A DNA stretch of 64,000 nt from Entomomonas moraniae. GTDB taxonomy: Bacteria > Pseudomonadota > Gammaproteobacteria > Pseudomonadales > Pseudomonadaceae. The translations under genes were made by a program, and so were the position numbers. Of the stretch, positions 19,522-28,573 are shown in pieces (position 1 is the first letter of the stretch; every line of letters begins with the position of its first letter). The notes beneath the pieces were generated by a model. The model had not been told where the DNA came from and searched no databases. It was given only the letters and a program-made list of their open reading frames with translations. The stretch spans positions 2,319,648-2,383,647 of the forward strand of contig NZ_CP029822.1 of assembly GCF_003991975.1 (NCBI RefSeq). Direction: 5' to 3'.

Positions 19522-20904
19522 TTAGCTTTTAGGATATTTAATCGCTGTCAGAATCTTAAATAAATCTGCTGTAGAATGAGACTCCATTTCTTTCACCAAT
19601 GCTTTTAAATCTGTTGCTAAATTTTTATCTATATACCCATCAGTTAACTCATCAAACTTACTTACTGCATCATCCCAAGTAAATGGATTTGAAGGCATAC
19701 CTGGATAATTTTTAATTTCATGCGATACTGTTTGTCCATCAGTTGTACGAATAGTTATACGTGAGCAAAAATCTTTAGGATAAAGTTTAGTGAATTTATC
19801 ATCTGCCTTAATTTGTACTTTCTTTAATAAATCTTGTACATCTTTACGTTGAATTCTTTCAGGTAAAAACTGAGGTTGCATTACTTCTTTATCTAAAACA
19901 GCGACTGCTAAAAGGTAAGGTAAAGAATGATCCGCTTGCTCTTTTGATGTAATTTTAGTTGCAGCTGATCCGTATAAACCACCACCTGAAAAATCAAATG
20001 TTATTTGAGGAACATCCGCCTCAATAGTTTGAATTTTTGTAGGATCTATTGGATGTTTTTTTAATAATGACAAAATGCACTCAATAGCTGATTGAGTATG
20101 AATCATTGCCACATACCTCTTGATAGTTGCTGTGGTTACTCCTTCATATTTTTCATGTTCCCAATCAATATCTATTGGCTTACCTAATAAATGCTCTATA
20201 CCATTTGGCCCCTCAACAATACTTAAAGGCCCTTCTACCCCTCGCTTAGCCAAATAAAGAGCATTAAACGCTCCCAACGTAGATTGAGAAGAGGCTAAGC
20301 CTTTCCATTGCGATAATGGCTTCGCCCTAATTCCAGCAAATGAAGCATCACTTGCTGCCGCCATCGCAATACCATTAGCAATTACCTCTTGACTCAACCC
20401 CATCAAACGCCCAGCAGCAGCAGTCACTGAAAAAGCAAGTTGAGCCGTATGATCAAGCCCCCGTGTCATAAAATTACCGTACTTAACCAACAATGTTTGT
20501 ATTGACCAACCAATAGCAACACCTAGCATTAACTCTTTGCCGGATGAGTTAGCAATTGCAGCTGCTGTTAAAACTCCACCAAAATTATCACCTGTATGAG
20601 CTGTTTCTGTTGGAGCTAAAGCATTGTCCATCGCATCAACATACCGAACTAATGCAGTATGCCAAAAAGAAGCAAATACAGGGTTTGAAGTACCTCCTGC
20701 AATAAGTGGAACATTTCCTGTTGGTGCAAATTCTTGTACTTGTGCGCGACAGGCATTGATAGGACCACTACCCAATGCAGCAATCTGACAGCCCAGTGAA
20801 TCTAAAATATGAACAGGAATTTGTTGGCGAGAGGCTGAAGATAAATCTTCAAATTTTGCACGACATGCATAATTTGCAATGCGTTCTACTTTTGTTAGTT
20901 CCAT
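19522..20904 (-). CDS. MmgE/PrpD family protein
   Basis: This 460-residue protein belongs to the MmgE/PrpD family, which includes 2-methylcitrate dehydratase and cis-aconitate decarboxylase. Family traits: HILDSLGCQIAALG near the N terminus, TAHTGDNFGG with the conserved His, GWSIQTLLVKYG, HTAQLAFSVTAAAGRLMGL and the C-terminal CSRITIRTTDGQ. No prpB, prpC or acnD is present, so a methylcitrate cycle role is doubtful. It is the second gene of a minus-strand pair with an AEC transporter 21 nt upstream, which suggests uptake or export of its substrate or product. Confidence 0.85.
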   Translation of the reverse strand: MELTKVERIANYACRAKFEDLSSASRQQIPVHILDSLGCQIAALGSGPINACRAQVQEFAPTGNVPLIAGGTSNPVFASFWHTALVRYVDAMDNALAPTETAHTGDNFGGVLTAAAIANSSGKELMLGVAIGWSIQTLLVKYGNFMTRGLDHTAQLAFSVTAAAGRLMGLSQEVIANGIAMAAASDASFAGIRAKPLSQWKGLASSQSTLGAFNALYLAKRGVEGPLSIVEGPNGIEHLLGKPIDIDWEHEKYEGVTTATIKRYVAMIHTQSAIECILSLLKKHPIDPTKIQTIEADVPQITFDFSGGGLYGSAATKITSKEQADHSLPYLLAVAVLDKEVMQPQFLPERIQRKDVQDLLKKVQIKADDKFTKLYPKDFCSRITIRTTDGQTVSHEIKNYPGMPSNPFTWDDAVSKFDELTDGYIDKNLATDLKALVKEMESHSTADLFKILTAIKYPKS

Positions 20905-20925
20905 TTTTTAATCCTCATGTTAAAG

Positions 20926-21900
20926 TTAAATTATCATAATTAATGCAGTAACAGTTATAATCATACCTAAGGTTGTTATTGCTAAAATAGACGAAGCTTC
21001 TTCTTGATATTGTTTATACTTGGTTGCTAACAATACAATCATAGGCCCTGAAGGAAGTGCAGCTAATAATAATCCCTGATTAAATATAGGTGTTCCTTTT
21101 GCCATATGCAAAGCAAGAGCAACTATAAAAAATAAAACTGGTAGGCCAATACTTTTTAATAGTGAAATAAGAAGGACTTCTCCTGTTAATTTAAACTTAT
21201 TAACAGCAATCGTCATACCAGCAACAAAAACCGCAATACCAGCTGTCGCTTTTCCAATCAATTCTAATGAATTATTCATCACACTTGGGGTTTTAATATT
21301 TAAAAATACTAAAATGAATGCAAGTAAAGGAGCCCAAACAAAGGGGGTTTTAAAAATAGCTTGGTAAATAGCTGTTCCTACCATTTTATATATCGATACT
21401 TCTGGTTTGTTTACGGTAGTATTAGATTTTAATAAATCGACTTTTATAATAATAGTTGCTAAAGGGACTATAAAAACATTAATCACGACTGAAATCATAC
21501 TAATAGCAACGCCACTGCTTACTCCATAAAGGCTACCTAAAAGCGCTGGCCCATAAAAAGGTCCGGCTGAAAAACTCACTGCAAGCCCAGCAATTGATGA
21601 CTCAACAATATTCCGCTTAAAAACAAATTTAGCTAAAAATAAACTAAATAAATAGGCAATCAATAAAGTAATGAACAATGAAAAAAATAAAACTAAATCA
21701 TCGATTAATTGAACTCTAGAAATACTGATGGTTCCAACGAATAACGAGCAAGGCAGAGCGAAGTTTAGAACTAACTCGTTTATGATAGGAATTGCCTTAT
21801 CATTACCATTGAATTGATTCGTTTTACCTGCGAAAAAACCAAAAGCCAATACAAAAATAATAGGAATAACCACAACCACAGATTGTAAAAAATGCTCCAT
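20926..21900 (-). CDS. AEC family transporter
   Basis: This protein of about 324 residues has ten predicted membrane segments in the 5+5 arrangement of the auxin-efflux-carrier family, which in bacteria includes malonate (MdcF-like) and other small-acid carriers. NELVLNFALPCSLFVG and the late LLAALPSGPMIVLLATKY are family-typical, with a conserved proline break. The second of two adjacent ATGs is chosen because it leaves better spacing to GGGAG. It heads the operon with the MmgE/PrpD-like gene. Substrate unknown; an organic acid is a reasonable guess. Confidence 0.85.
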   Translation of the reverse strand: MEHFLQSVVVVIPIIFVLAFGFFAGKTNQFNGNDKAIPIINELVLNFALPCSLFVGTISISRVQLIDDLVLFFSLFITLLIAYLFSLFLAKFVFKRNIVESSIAGLAVSFSAGPFYGPALLGSLYGVSSGVAISMISVVINVFIVPLATIIIKVDLLKSNTTVNKPEVSIYKMVGTAIYQAIFKTPFVWAPLLAFILVFLNIKTPSVMNNSLELIGKATAGIAVFVAGMTIAVNKFKLTGEVLLISLLKSIGLPVLFFIVALALHMAKGTPIFNQGLLLAALPSGPMIVLLATKYKQYQEEASSILAITTLGMIITVTALIMII

Positions 21901-22171
21901 CATGTCTCCCTCATTAAAGTAATTATTAATTAGCTTTCATATAGTCTTTTTTTTATTAAATTTGTTCAGTCAATATTTTTGACTTTATATTTCCGAGATA
22001 GTTTTTAAACGTATTTTATTGAAAAATAAACATAATATTTTCACCCCATAAATACTAGTCACAATAAGTTGTGATCTTGAGCAATATATCGATTAAACCC
22101 ATTTAAATTTCTGTATTTATTGTTATCAGTTTGTTACTGTGCTCACCGATTTTTACTAGAGAAGTCATATT

Positions 22172-22732
22172 ATGAATGAATGTAAAATAGCAAACCCAGC
22201 ACCATTAGGACTGCTAGGTTTCGGAATGACAACAGTCTTATTAAATATCCATAACGCTGGATTCTTCTCTGTTACAACAGCGATTGTAGCCATGGGTATC
22301 TTCTACGGTGGGATAGCACAAGTGATCGCAGGTATTTTCGAATTTATTAAAGGCAATACGTTCGGAGCAACAGCTTTTACTTCTTATGGATTCTTCTGGT
22401 TAACGCTTGTTGGCATCTGGTATTCGCCTACTAATGACCATGCTCAAGCAACACCACCTAGTTTCTTAGGCATTTACTTGGCTCTTTGGGGAGTATTTAC
22501 TCTCTTTATGTTTTTCGGTACCTTCAAAGCAAATAGGGCTTTACAATTTATATTTGGTAGCCTCACTATTCTTTTTGCTTTGTTAGCCATTGGCAATATT
22601 TGTGGCAGCAAGGTGCTTATCACTATTGCAGGGTTTGAAGGTATTCTCTGCGGCGCAAGTGCTATTTATTTAGCCATGGCTGAAGTTCTCAACGGCCAAT
22701 ATGGTAAAACTGTACTTCCTATTGGCGAATAG
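22172..22732 (+). CDS. satP: Acetate/succinate transporter, SatP family
   Basis: This 186-residue membrane protein has the AceTr (GPR1/FUN34/YaaH) signature NPAPLGLLGFGMTTVLLN at the N terminus and six predicted helices. IAQVIAGIFEFIKGNTFGATAFTSYGFFW is the second family block. These proteins import acetate and succinate with protons in E. coli. It is divergent from the AEC/MmgE pair; the 270-nt gap between them should hold both promoters. The three genes together suggest local clustering of small-carboxylate handling. Confidence 0.93.
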   Translation: MNECKIANPAPLGLLGFGMTTVLLNIHNAGFFSVTTAIVAMGIFYGGIAQVIAGIFEFIKGNTFGATAFTSYGFFWLTLVGIWYSPTNDHAQATPPSFLGIYLALWGVFTLFMFFGTFKANRALQFIFGSLTILFALLAIGNICGSKVLITIAGFEGILCGASAIYLAMAEVLNGQYGKTVLPIGE

Positions 22733-22748
22733 CTTCTGACAATAGACA

Positions 22749-22783
22749 TAAGGTAGATGGCACACAATGTATCATTTACCTTA
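22749..22783 (+). terminator. Hairpin after satP
   Basis: TAAGGTAGATG pairs with CATTTACCTTA over 11 positions with one G-U pair and a 13-nt loop. No good U run follows, so it is only a possible terminator. The rest of the gap up to lipA (to 23028) holds AT-rich DNA with no other structure I can support. Confidence 0.4.
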
Positions 22784-23028
22784 GTTAATAAAATGAGACA
22801 CACCCTGCACTATTCATAAATATCACCGACTAAAAGATATAGCTCTTTTACCTTAAGCATAAAATTTTACGTAACCTTATTCTGATAAAATGATAGAATA
22901 TAAAGCAACATTAAATCACTAGACAATGTTACCTATAATATAAATACTAATCTAACAACTCACTTAACCCTATTTATATTATAGCTAAGCATACTGAAAC
23001 TTACGTGTCTAAAATTAAGAGTCGGACT

Positions 23029-24006
23029 ATGACCATACAAAATGAATCAAATACATCTTCTACAAAAGTAACACAAGGTGTAAAACTTAAAGGGGCCGAT
23101 AAAGTAGCCCGCATTCCGGTTAAAGTAATTCCAACAACCGAGCTACCTAAAAAACCTGATTGGATTCGTGTACGTATTCCTGCTACCCCAGAAGTTGAGC
23201 GTGTAAAAACATTACTTCGCCAACACAAACTACACAGCGTGTGCGAAGAAGCCACTTGCCCTAATTTAGGGGAATGCTTTGCGTCGGGGACAGCTACATT
23301 TATGATTATGGGCGATATTTGTACTCGCCGTTGTCCATTCTGTGATGTAGGCCATGGTCGCCCGAATGCTCTTGACCCTAATGAACCTAAAAACCTTGCA
23401 TTAGCTATTGCCGACCTTGGTTTAAAATATGTGGTGATTACCTCGGTTGATCGTGATGATCTACGTGATGGTGGAGCACAACATTTTGCTGATTGCTTAA
23501 GAGAAATTCGCGCGTTATCGCCTAAAATACAATTAGAAACGCTTGTTCCTGATTATCGTGGACGTATGGAGATTGCATTAGATATCACTGCTACCGAGCC
23601 TCCTGATGTCTTCAATCATAACCTAGAAACTGTTCCTCGCCTTTATAAGTCGTCTCGCCCTGGTTCTGATTTTGAATGGTCACTCGACTTATTATTAAAC
23701 TTCAAGAAGCGCGTTTCCCATATTCCGACAAAATCAGGTCTGATGCTTGGGTTGGGTGAAACCGATGAAGAAATTATAGAAGTGATGGAAAGATTAAGAG
23801 AACACGAAGTAGATATGTTAACCCTAGGCCAATATTTACAACCTTCAAAAAGCCACCTCCCTGTACAGCGCTTTGTACACCCAGACACATTTGAATGGTT
23901 TGCAGAGCAAGGTAAAAAGATGGGCTTTAGAAATGTTGCTTCAGGAGCATTAGTAAGATCATCCTACCATGCAGATCAACAAGCACATGGTAAAAAAATT
24001 AGCTAA
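23029..24006 (+). CDS. lipA: Lipoyl synthase
   Basis: This protein of about 325 residues is a radical SAM enzyme that inserts two sulfurs into octanoyl domains. Both iron-sulfur sites are visible: the auxiliary site C-x4-C-x5-C in [12 protein letters not shown] and the radical SAM site C-x3-C-x2-C in [10 protein letters not shown]. The C-terminal [13 protein letters not shown] carries the conserved RSSY. I prefer the ATG at 23029, with AAGAG about 7 nt upstream; a GTG at 23005 would add eight residues. It is separated from lipB by six unrelated genes. A strong terminator follows. Confidence 0.96.
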   Translation: MTIQNESNTSSTKVTQGVKLKGADKVARIPVKVIPTTELPKKPDWIRVRIPATPEVERVKTLLRQHKLHSVCEEATCPNLGECFASGTATFMIMGDICTRRCPFCDVGHGRPNALDPNEPKNLALAIADLGLKYVVITSVDRDDLRDGGAQHFADCLREIRALSPKIQLETLVPDYRGRMEIALDITATEPPDVFNHNLETVPRLYKSSRPGSDFEWSLDLLLNFKKRVSHIPTKSGLMLGLGETDEEIIEVMERLREHEVDMLTLGQYLQPSKSHLPVQRFVHPDTFEWFAEQGKKMGFRNVASGALVRSSYHADQQAHGKKIS

Positions 24007-24027
24007 TTAACCTATTAATTGCTCTGA

Positions 24028-24055
24028 GGGGGATTCATTTAATCCCCTTTTTATA
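24028..24055 (+). terminator. Rho-independent terminator after lipA
   Basis: GGGGATT and AATCCCC form a 7-bp stem with the loop CATTT, followed by TTTTTATAT. It begins about 22 nt after the lipA stop. Confidence 0.88.
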
Positions 24056-24226
24056 TATCTAAAAAACAAAATAAAAACGATAAACATTCGTATTTACAAC
24101 GACATATATTTTAGTATATTTTATTCTGATCTACTGGAATTTTAATAAAATAACGACTAAACTGGACAGGACTAATTAAAATACACTTTCTATCATAAAG
24201 TGCCCTAAACATTCAGGAGATTTCAA

Positions 24227-24691
24227 ATGCGTGGGAATCCAGAAGTTATCGATTATTTAAATAAATTACTAACAGGCGAGTTAGCAGCTCGTGATCAATA
24301 CTTCATCCACTCAAGGATGTACAACGATTGGGACTTTAAAAAACTTTTTGAGCGCCTTGATCACGAAATGCAAGAAGAAACATTACATGCAGACCAAATC
24401 ATGCGCCGTATTTTATTCTTAGAGGGCAAACCTAATATGCGTCCTGATGATGTTAACATCGGAACGACAGTACCTGAAATGCTCCAAGCTGATCTTCAAC
24501 TAGAACTTCATGTTCAAAAAGCACTTGTTGAAGGCATTAAACTTTGTGAAGAAAAAGGTGACTTTGTTAGCCGTGACATGCTCAGAGAACAACTAAAAGA
24601 TACAGAAGAAGACCATGCGTATTGGTTAGAAAAACAACTTGGCCTCATCGAAAAAATGGGCTTAGAAAACTACCACCAATCACAAGTGTAG
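24227..24691 (+). CDS. ftnA: Bacterial ferritin, FtnA/BfrA type
   Basis: This 154-residue ferritin stores iron in the cytoplasm. Diiron-site ligands are visible: Glu18 in [11 protein letters not shown], Glu51 and His54 in QEETLHAD, and the Glu-x2-His of [11 protein letters not shown] near 127-130. Position 52, the haem-binding Met of E. coli Bfr, is Thr, so it is probably a non-haem ferritin like Pseudomonas PA4235, which also ends in ENYxQSQ. A good CAGGAG site lies upstream. The 24056-24226 gap probably holds the promoter; I could not identify a Fur box with confidence. Confidence 0.92.
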   Translation: MRGNPEVIDYLNKLLTGELAARDQYFIHSRMYNDWDFKKLFERLDHEMQEETLHADQIMRRILFLEGKPNMRPDDVNIGTTVPEMLQADLQLELHVQKALVEGIKLCEEKGDFVSRDMLREQLKDTEEDHAYWLEKQLGLIEKMGLENYHQSQV

Positions 24692-24708
24692 TACTGTTCT
24701 TAACACAC

Positions 24709-24735
24709 AACTCCTCCTTCTATGTGGGAGGAGTT
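24709..24735 (+). terminator. Strong hairpin after the ferritin gene
   Basis: AACTCCTCC and GGAGGAGTT form a perfect 9-bp stem with a 9-nt loop, about 18 nt past the ferritin stop. It is the probable ferritin terminator, although the 3' tail (ATCTAAAT) is not a clean U run. The start codon of the downstream HPP reading frame falls inside its loop. Confidence 0.65.
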
Positions 24736-25150
24736 ATCTAAATATACTGATCTTGCTATAAAATACGTATACATATTGCAAATAGAATTATTTTTTTCAT
24801 CTGTTATTCTATTTACTTTTTCAAAATCACCCCTTACCCAACTAAGAATTCTATTTTTTGGGCAACTGATCTCTGCATTCATTGGTATAGCCTTTCTAAA
24901 ACTATTCGGAAATTCGATCCTTGTGACGGTACTAGCGACGGAGTGTGCCGTTGTAATGATGCAATTTCTAAGATGCATACACCCACCAGCAAGTGCGAAT
25001 CCATTAGCAATACTACTGACATCAAATCACGTGCATTATAATTTTAGCTTTTTACTCTTTCCAGTGCTTTCTGGCTCTATTGTTTTGGTCATAGTAGCAT
25101 ACGTTGTTATTAATAACTCCCTAAGAGGAACTAAATGGTCTGTATACTGA
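24722..25150 (+). CDS. HPP family membrane protein, probably 5'-truncated
   Basis: The 142-residue frame has four predicted membrane segments and the family motif CIHPPASANPLAILL (HPP-x-A-x-(D/N)-P). HPP proteins are short polytopic membrane proteins, some linked to nitrite transport in plastids and cyanobacteria. Compared with usual members, one or two N-terminal helices appear to be missing. The only early ATG lies in the loop of the ferritin terminator hairpin, with a pyrimidine-rich upstream sequence instead of a ribosome binding site. It is likely a remnant or a poorly expressed gene. Family call good, functionality doubtful. Confidence 0.6.
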   Translation: MWEELSKYTDLAIKYVYILQIELFFSSVILFTFSKSPLTQLRILFFGQLISAFIGIAFLKLFGNSILVTVLATECAVVMMQFLRCIHPPASANPLAILLTSNHVHYNFSFLLFPVLSGSIVLVIVAYVVINNSLRGTKWSVY

Positions 25151-25211
25151 CTTGCCATGTTTAGCACTAAAAAAATTTCTCTAGCAATACCCATTAAAAT
25201 ATAAGGTTAAG

Positions 25212-26267
25212 CTACTGTCCCAATAACCCTGTCAATTGAGTTAATACAAATTGAGGATTAAGCTCTGAAAAACAAAGAGGTTGTTCCTTCGTTATATCGA
25301 ATCGCTTTTTATCACTCTCTGTTATCTGATAACTACATTCTTTTTTCAAACAAGGAATACACGCAGGATATTTCCCTATTAGATGCACTTGATCTTTACC
25401 ATAAGCCCCTGTTAATGCAGGATTCGTTGGTCCAAATAATGAGATAGTCGGCACATCTAAAGCCGCTGCCAAATGCCCAAGTCCTGTATCAACGGCAATA
25501 CAAGCTTTAGCCGTAGCTAAAACAGTAGCGACACCTTTTAAATTTAGCTTAGGTAATACTTCAACATGCTTCAATCCATCAGCAATGCGTTCAGCTCGTT
25601 TTTTTTCTGTATCGTTACCCCATGGTAATTTAACTTGTATACTTTGTGCATCAAGCATCATTGCTAATTGCCGCCAATAATACTCAGGCCAATGCTTGGT
25701 ATCCCAAGTGGTTCCATGTAAAAACACAACTGCATGTTTGACGGTGTCTAAATCCCCCATCACTTTATGTTGATCCAGCCCATAGTCACCAATTGTTTGC
25801 GGCAATGGGTAACCTAAGGCTTGTGCAAAAAGTTGACGTACTCTTTCTACCGCATGTTGCCCCCATGCCACTGGGTATACATGTTGATAAAAATGACTGG
25901 CTATTTTTTCCCTCGCCGATTGCTTATTAAGTCCTGCAACAGGCGCATGAGTATAACGGGTTAACCATGCGCTTTTTAGTAAACCTTGCGCATCAATAAC
26001 TAAATCATAAGAACCTGCATGTATTTGCTTTTTAAATGCTTGCCATTCACCTGAGCGCCATGTTTTCCATATGTTTTTGCGCCAACGCCTTAAAGCAACA
26101 GGTATTACCCTATTCACAGCAGGATGCCAGCTCGGTATTTCGGCAAATCCTTCTTCTACAACCCAATCAAACGTAATCTCAGGAATAGCTCTTTTCGCAT
26201 CTGTTAAAGCAGGTAGTGTATGAATCACATCACCCAATGAGGAGGTTTTAATCAACAACACACGCAC
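25212..26267 (-). CDS. waaC: LPS heptosyltransferase I
   Basis: This 351-residue GT9 glycosyltransferase adds the first heptose to Kdo2-lipid A at the inner face of the inner membrane. The N terminus MRVLLIKTSSLGDVIHTLPAL, FLHGTTWDTKHWPE, the nucleotide-binding AVDTGLGHLAAALDVPTISLFGPTNP and the late CIPCLKKECSY are typical of WaaC. It starts with a GTG immediately after the waaF stop, so the two are cotranslated. Length and pairing match the Pseudomonas waaF-waaC operon. Confidence 0.94.
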   Translation of the reverse strand: MRVLLIKTSSLGDVIHTLPALTDAKRAIPEITFDWVVEEGFAEIPSWHPAVNRVIPVALRRWRKNIWKTWRSGEWQAFKKQIHAGSYDLVIDAQGLLKSAWLTRYTHAPVAGLNKQSAREKIASHFYQHVYPVAWGQHAVERVRQLFAQALGYPLPQTIGDYGLDQHKVMGDLDTVKHAVVFLHGTTWDTKHWPEYYWRQLAMMLDAQSIQVKLPWGNDTEKKRAERIADGLKHVEVLPKLNLKGVATVLATAKACIAVDTGLGHLAAALDVPTISLFGPTNPALTGAYGKDQVHLIGKYPACIPCLKKECSYQITESDKKRFDITKEQPLCFSELNPQFVLTQLTGLLGQ

Positions 26268-27299
26268 TTAATTTACCTGCTTAACATCAATTAATTTATC
26301 GAGTGCTGATTCAACTAGCTCAGGCTGTAATTGCTTTAAGCAATTATAATGACCAAACTGACATGTCCTCTTAAAACAAGGGCTACAGGAAAGTCCTAAA
26401 CGCACAATCGCTACATCATCGGACAAAGGAGGCGTAAATTGAGGAGAAGTAGAACCATAAACAGCAACAAGGGGCTTGTTTAATGCTGCTGCCACATGCA
26501 TTAAACCAGAATCATTGGTTACTACTGCATTAGCACAAGCTAGTAAGTCAATCGCTTGAGCCAAATTGGTTTGCCCTGCTAAATTATAAAAATTTTCTTG
26601 CTGGTCTTTTGGTAATAAGTTACGGATCGTTTCCCCCACAGGAAAATCATTTTTAGAACCAAATGTCCAGACTTGCCAGCCCTCGGTTATTTTCTGCTCA
26701 GCAACCTTGGCATAGTATTCTGTCGGCCATTTTTTGGCTTCACCAAACTCAGCACCAGGGCAAAGCGCAAGGATAGGCTTATTCATTTGTAAATGAAACG
26801 TTGCTAGCGCTTCCTGCTGTGCATTTGGATCAATAACTAAATAAGGTTTTGGATACGGTCTTTCTAATATTTTACCTTTAGGATAAGCCAATGCCATAAA
26901 ACGCTCAATCATGAGCGGATAAAGGGCTTTATCTAACGTACGAATATCATTTAATAACAGATAGCGTATCTCCCCTTTCCAACCGGTACGTTTGGAGATT
27001 TTTGCAAAAAAGGGCACTAACGCCGACTTAAGGGAGTTAGGTAAGACGATGGCCTGATCATATTTATTTTTTAACGATACGCCGATTTCTCTACGTGCTT
27101 TAATATCTAAAGCACCATGCCCTAAAGGGAAAGACAAAGCCTCACGCACCTCTGGCATACGTTCTAAGATAGGACGGCTCCAATCTGGAGCTAACACATC
27201 AATCATACAGTCAGGGTGTTGCTTACGTAAACACATAAACAGTGTCTGCGCCATCACCATATCACCGACCCACGAGGGGCCTATTATTAGAATATTCAT
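26268..27299 (-). CDS. waaF: LPS heptosyltransferase II
   Basis: This 343-residue GT9 enzyme adds the second inner-core heptose. MNILIIGPSWVGDMVMAQTLF at the N terminus, CPGAEFGEAKKWPTEYYA, the ADP-heptose-binding VTNDSGLMHVAAALNKPLVAVYGSTSP and the C-terminal CSPCFKRTCQFGHYNC are diagnostic. It is the first gene of the waaF-waaC pair on the minus strand. In Pseudomonas ilvE separates this pair from glnE; here two unknown reading frames take its place. Confidence 0.95.
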   Translation of the reverse strand: MNILIIGPSWVGDMVMAQTLFMCLRKQHPDCMIDVLAPDWSRPILERMPEVREALSFPLGHGALDIKARREIGVSLKNKYDQAIVLPNSLKSALVPFFAKISKRTGWKGEIRYLLLNDIRTLDKALYPLMIERFMALAYPKGKILERPYPKPYLVIDPNAQQEALATFHLQMNKPILALCPGAEFGEAKKWPTEYYAKVAEQKITEGWQVWTFGSKNDFPVGETIRNLLPKDQQENFYNLAGQTNLAQAIDLLACANAVVTNDSGLMHVAAALNKPLVAVYGSTSPQFTPPLSDDVAIVRLGLSCSPCFKRTCQFGHYNCLKQLQPELVESALDKLIDVKQVN

Positions 27300-27387
27300 A
27301 CAAGCTTATCGAGTCAATCTTAGAGTAATGGTGCTTATCATAACAGATATAAGCAGTATCCTAAACTATCCCGTCAGGATACTATGC

Positions 27388-28143
27388 TTATCGCCGACCT
27401 AACAAATCAGTATCGCCCATATAACAAACAAGTTCGTCAGGAAACTGTTTATCTAATCGACTGTAATAAATAATTTTATCGCCTTTCTTTATCTGCTGAC
27501 TATTATCTAGCTGACAAGATATTGAGCGTTTTTTGAAAAGACTCCATCCATCTCGATCAGGCCTCTGCTTGGGTGTTGATAAAGTAATATCTAATGAAAA
27601 ATCAGGCGCCAACTGCCATTCTTTTAAAGGACCTAGGGCATAAGTAAATTTTTCTGTAAAACGGCTATGAGTAAAATAGCCATAATCACTTTCGAATAAG
27701 CCTAATCTTTGTTCATAATTAATCTGTATAAAATTATCACCTGCATTTAAGCGTCCAGTAAAAATAGCCTTATAAGCCTTTGTACTAGAATTATCATTAA
27801 ACCGATCAGAAATGCTATAAGGTATCATTGATACAGTTGCAACACTACTCAACCCATTAATATTCGTTACTACGCTAACATCCACAGGCAAAATAAATTC
27901 AAATTGCAATCGTTCACTCTGTTTGGCTGCAATATAATAAACAGCATCAACATCACAACTTGTGTAGGAGCAATCCATGGTTAATCGCTCTTTTTGTACT
28001 TCTAAATTTTGAGCAGTATTATCTGACGAGACCTTACTTAAAAAAGATGAAGGGGCCTCTGGAAACCACATAGGAGCCCTTAAATTAGCTGATACATACC
28101 CTGATAAGCTTATTATAAAAAGGCCTAAAAAAATTCTTCTCAT
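27388..28143 (-). CDS. Hypothetical secreted protein, 251 residues
   Basis: I do not recognise this family. The protein has a cleavable signal peptide (MRRIFLGLFIISLSGYVSAN) and a beta-rich mature part with no membrane segments. A close Cys pair (MDCSYTSCDV, about residues 56-61) and two more Cys near the C terminus (ISCQLDN, LVCYMGD) suggest disulfides in the periplasm. It stands alone between waaF (88 nt downstream) and a small reading frame. LPS or envelope maintenance would be a guess based only on position. Confidence 0.6.
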   Translation of the reverse strand: MRRIFLGLFIISLSGYVSANLRAPMWFPEAPSSFLSKVSSDNTAQNLEVQKERLTMDCSYTSCDVDAVYYIAAKQSERLQFEFILPVDVSVVTNINGLSSVATVSMIPYSISDRFNDNSSTKAYKAIFTGRLNAGDNFIQINYEQRLGLFESDYGYFTHSRFTEKFTYALGPLKEWQLAPDFSLDITLSTPKQRPDRDGWSLFKKRSISCQLDNSQQIKKGDKIIYYSRLDKQFPDELVCYMGDTDLLGRR

Positions 28144-28289
28144 TTTATTCTCGTTACGAACCTATTGATGTCTATGCAATAGAGGTTTCTATCGGTTAAT
28201 TTCTTAATTTTTCTCATTAATTAAACTATCTAAAAAAACTTTGCCACAACCTTTGAGATAGATAAATTGTGAATCCACTTTAATAACTC

Positions 28290-28535
28290 TTAAAAAATAT
28301 ATAGTCTGTATAAGAAAAAATAGGTACCCACTTCAGCCGCATTAACTATATCCTCAAAACCATGAGCTTTTAACCCAATCATTTTTTCGCCAGGAGCATT
28401 ACAATAAATACAACGATGAAGTAACGAATCCTCACACCGTGATAAAATTAATAAATTATCTGCAATAGAATAAGTTAAATAAAGCCTCTTCTTTCTCTTA
28501 AAAAATCTTTTATCCCCATGTGCAATCAATTCCAT
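28290..28535 (-). CDS. Small ORF with an RCxxCNAP motif, possible gene remnant
   Basis: The 81-residue frame contains LLHRCIYCNAP. This resembles the N-terminal LPxRCVxCNxP motif of a family of small bacterial membrane proteins in which that motif precedes two membrane helices. Here the helices are missing and the C terminus is short and hydrophobic. It may be the decayed 5' part of such a gene. There is no clear ribosome binding site. Whether it is expressed is unknown. Confidence 0.3.
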   Translation of the reverse strand: MELIAHGDKRFFKRKKRLYLTYSIADNLLILSRCEDSLLHRCIYCNAPGEKMIGLKAHGFEDIVNAAEVGTYFFLYRLYIF

Positions 28536-28573
28536 TGGTACTCGGACTATGATCTAAATTGATCAACTCAATT

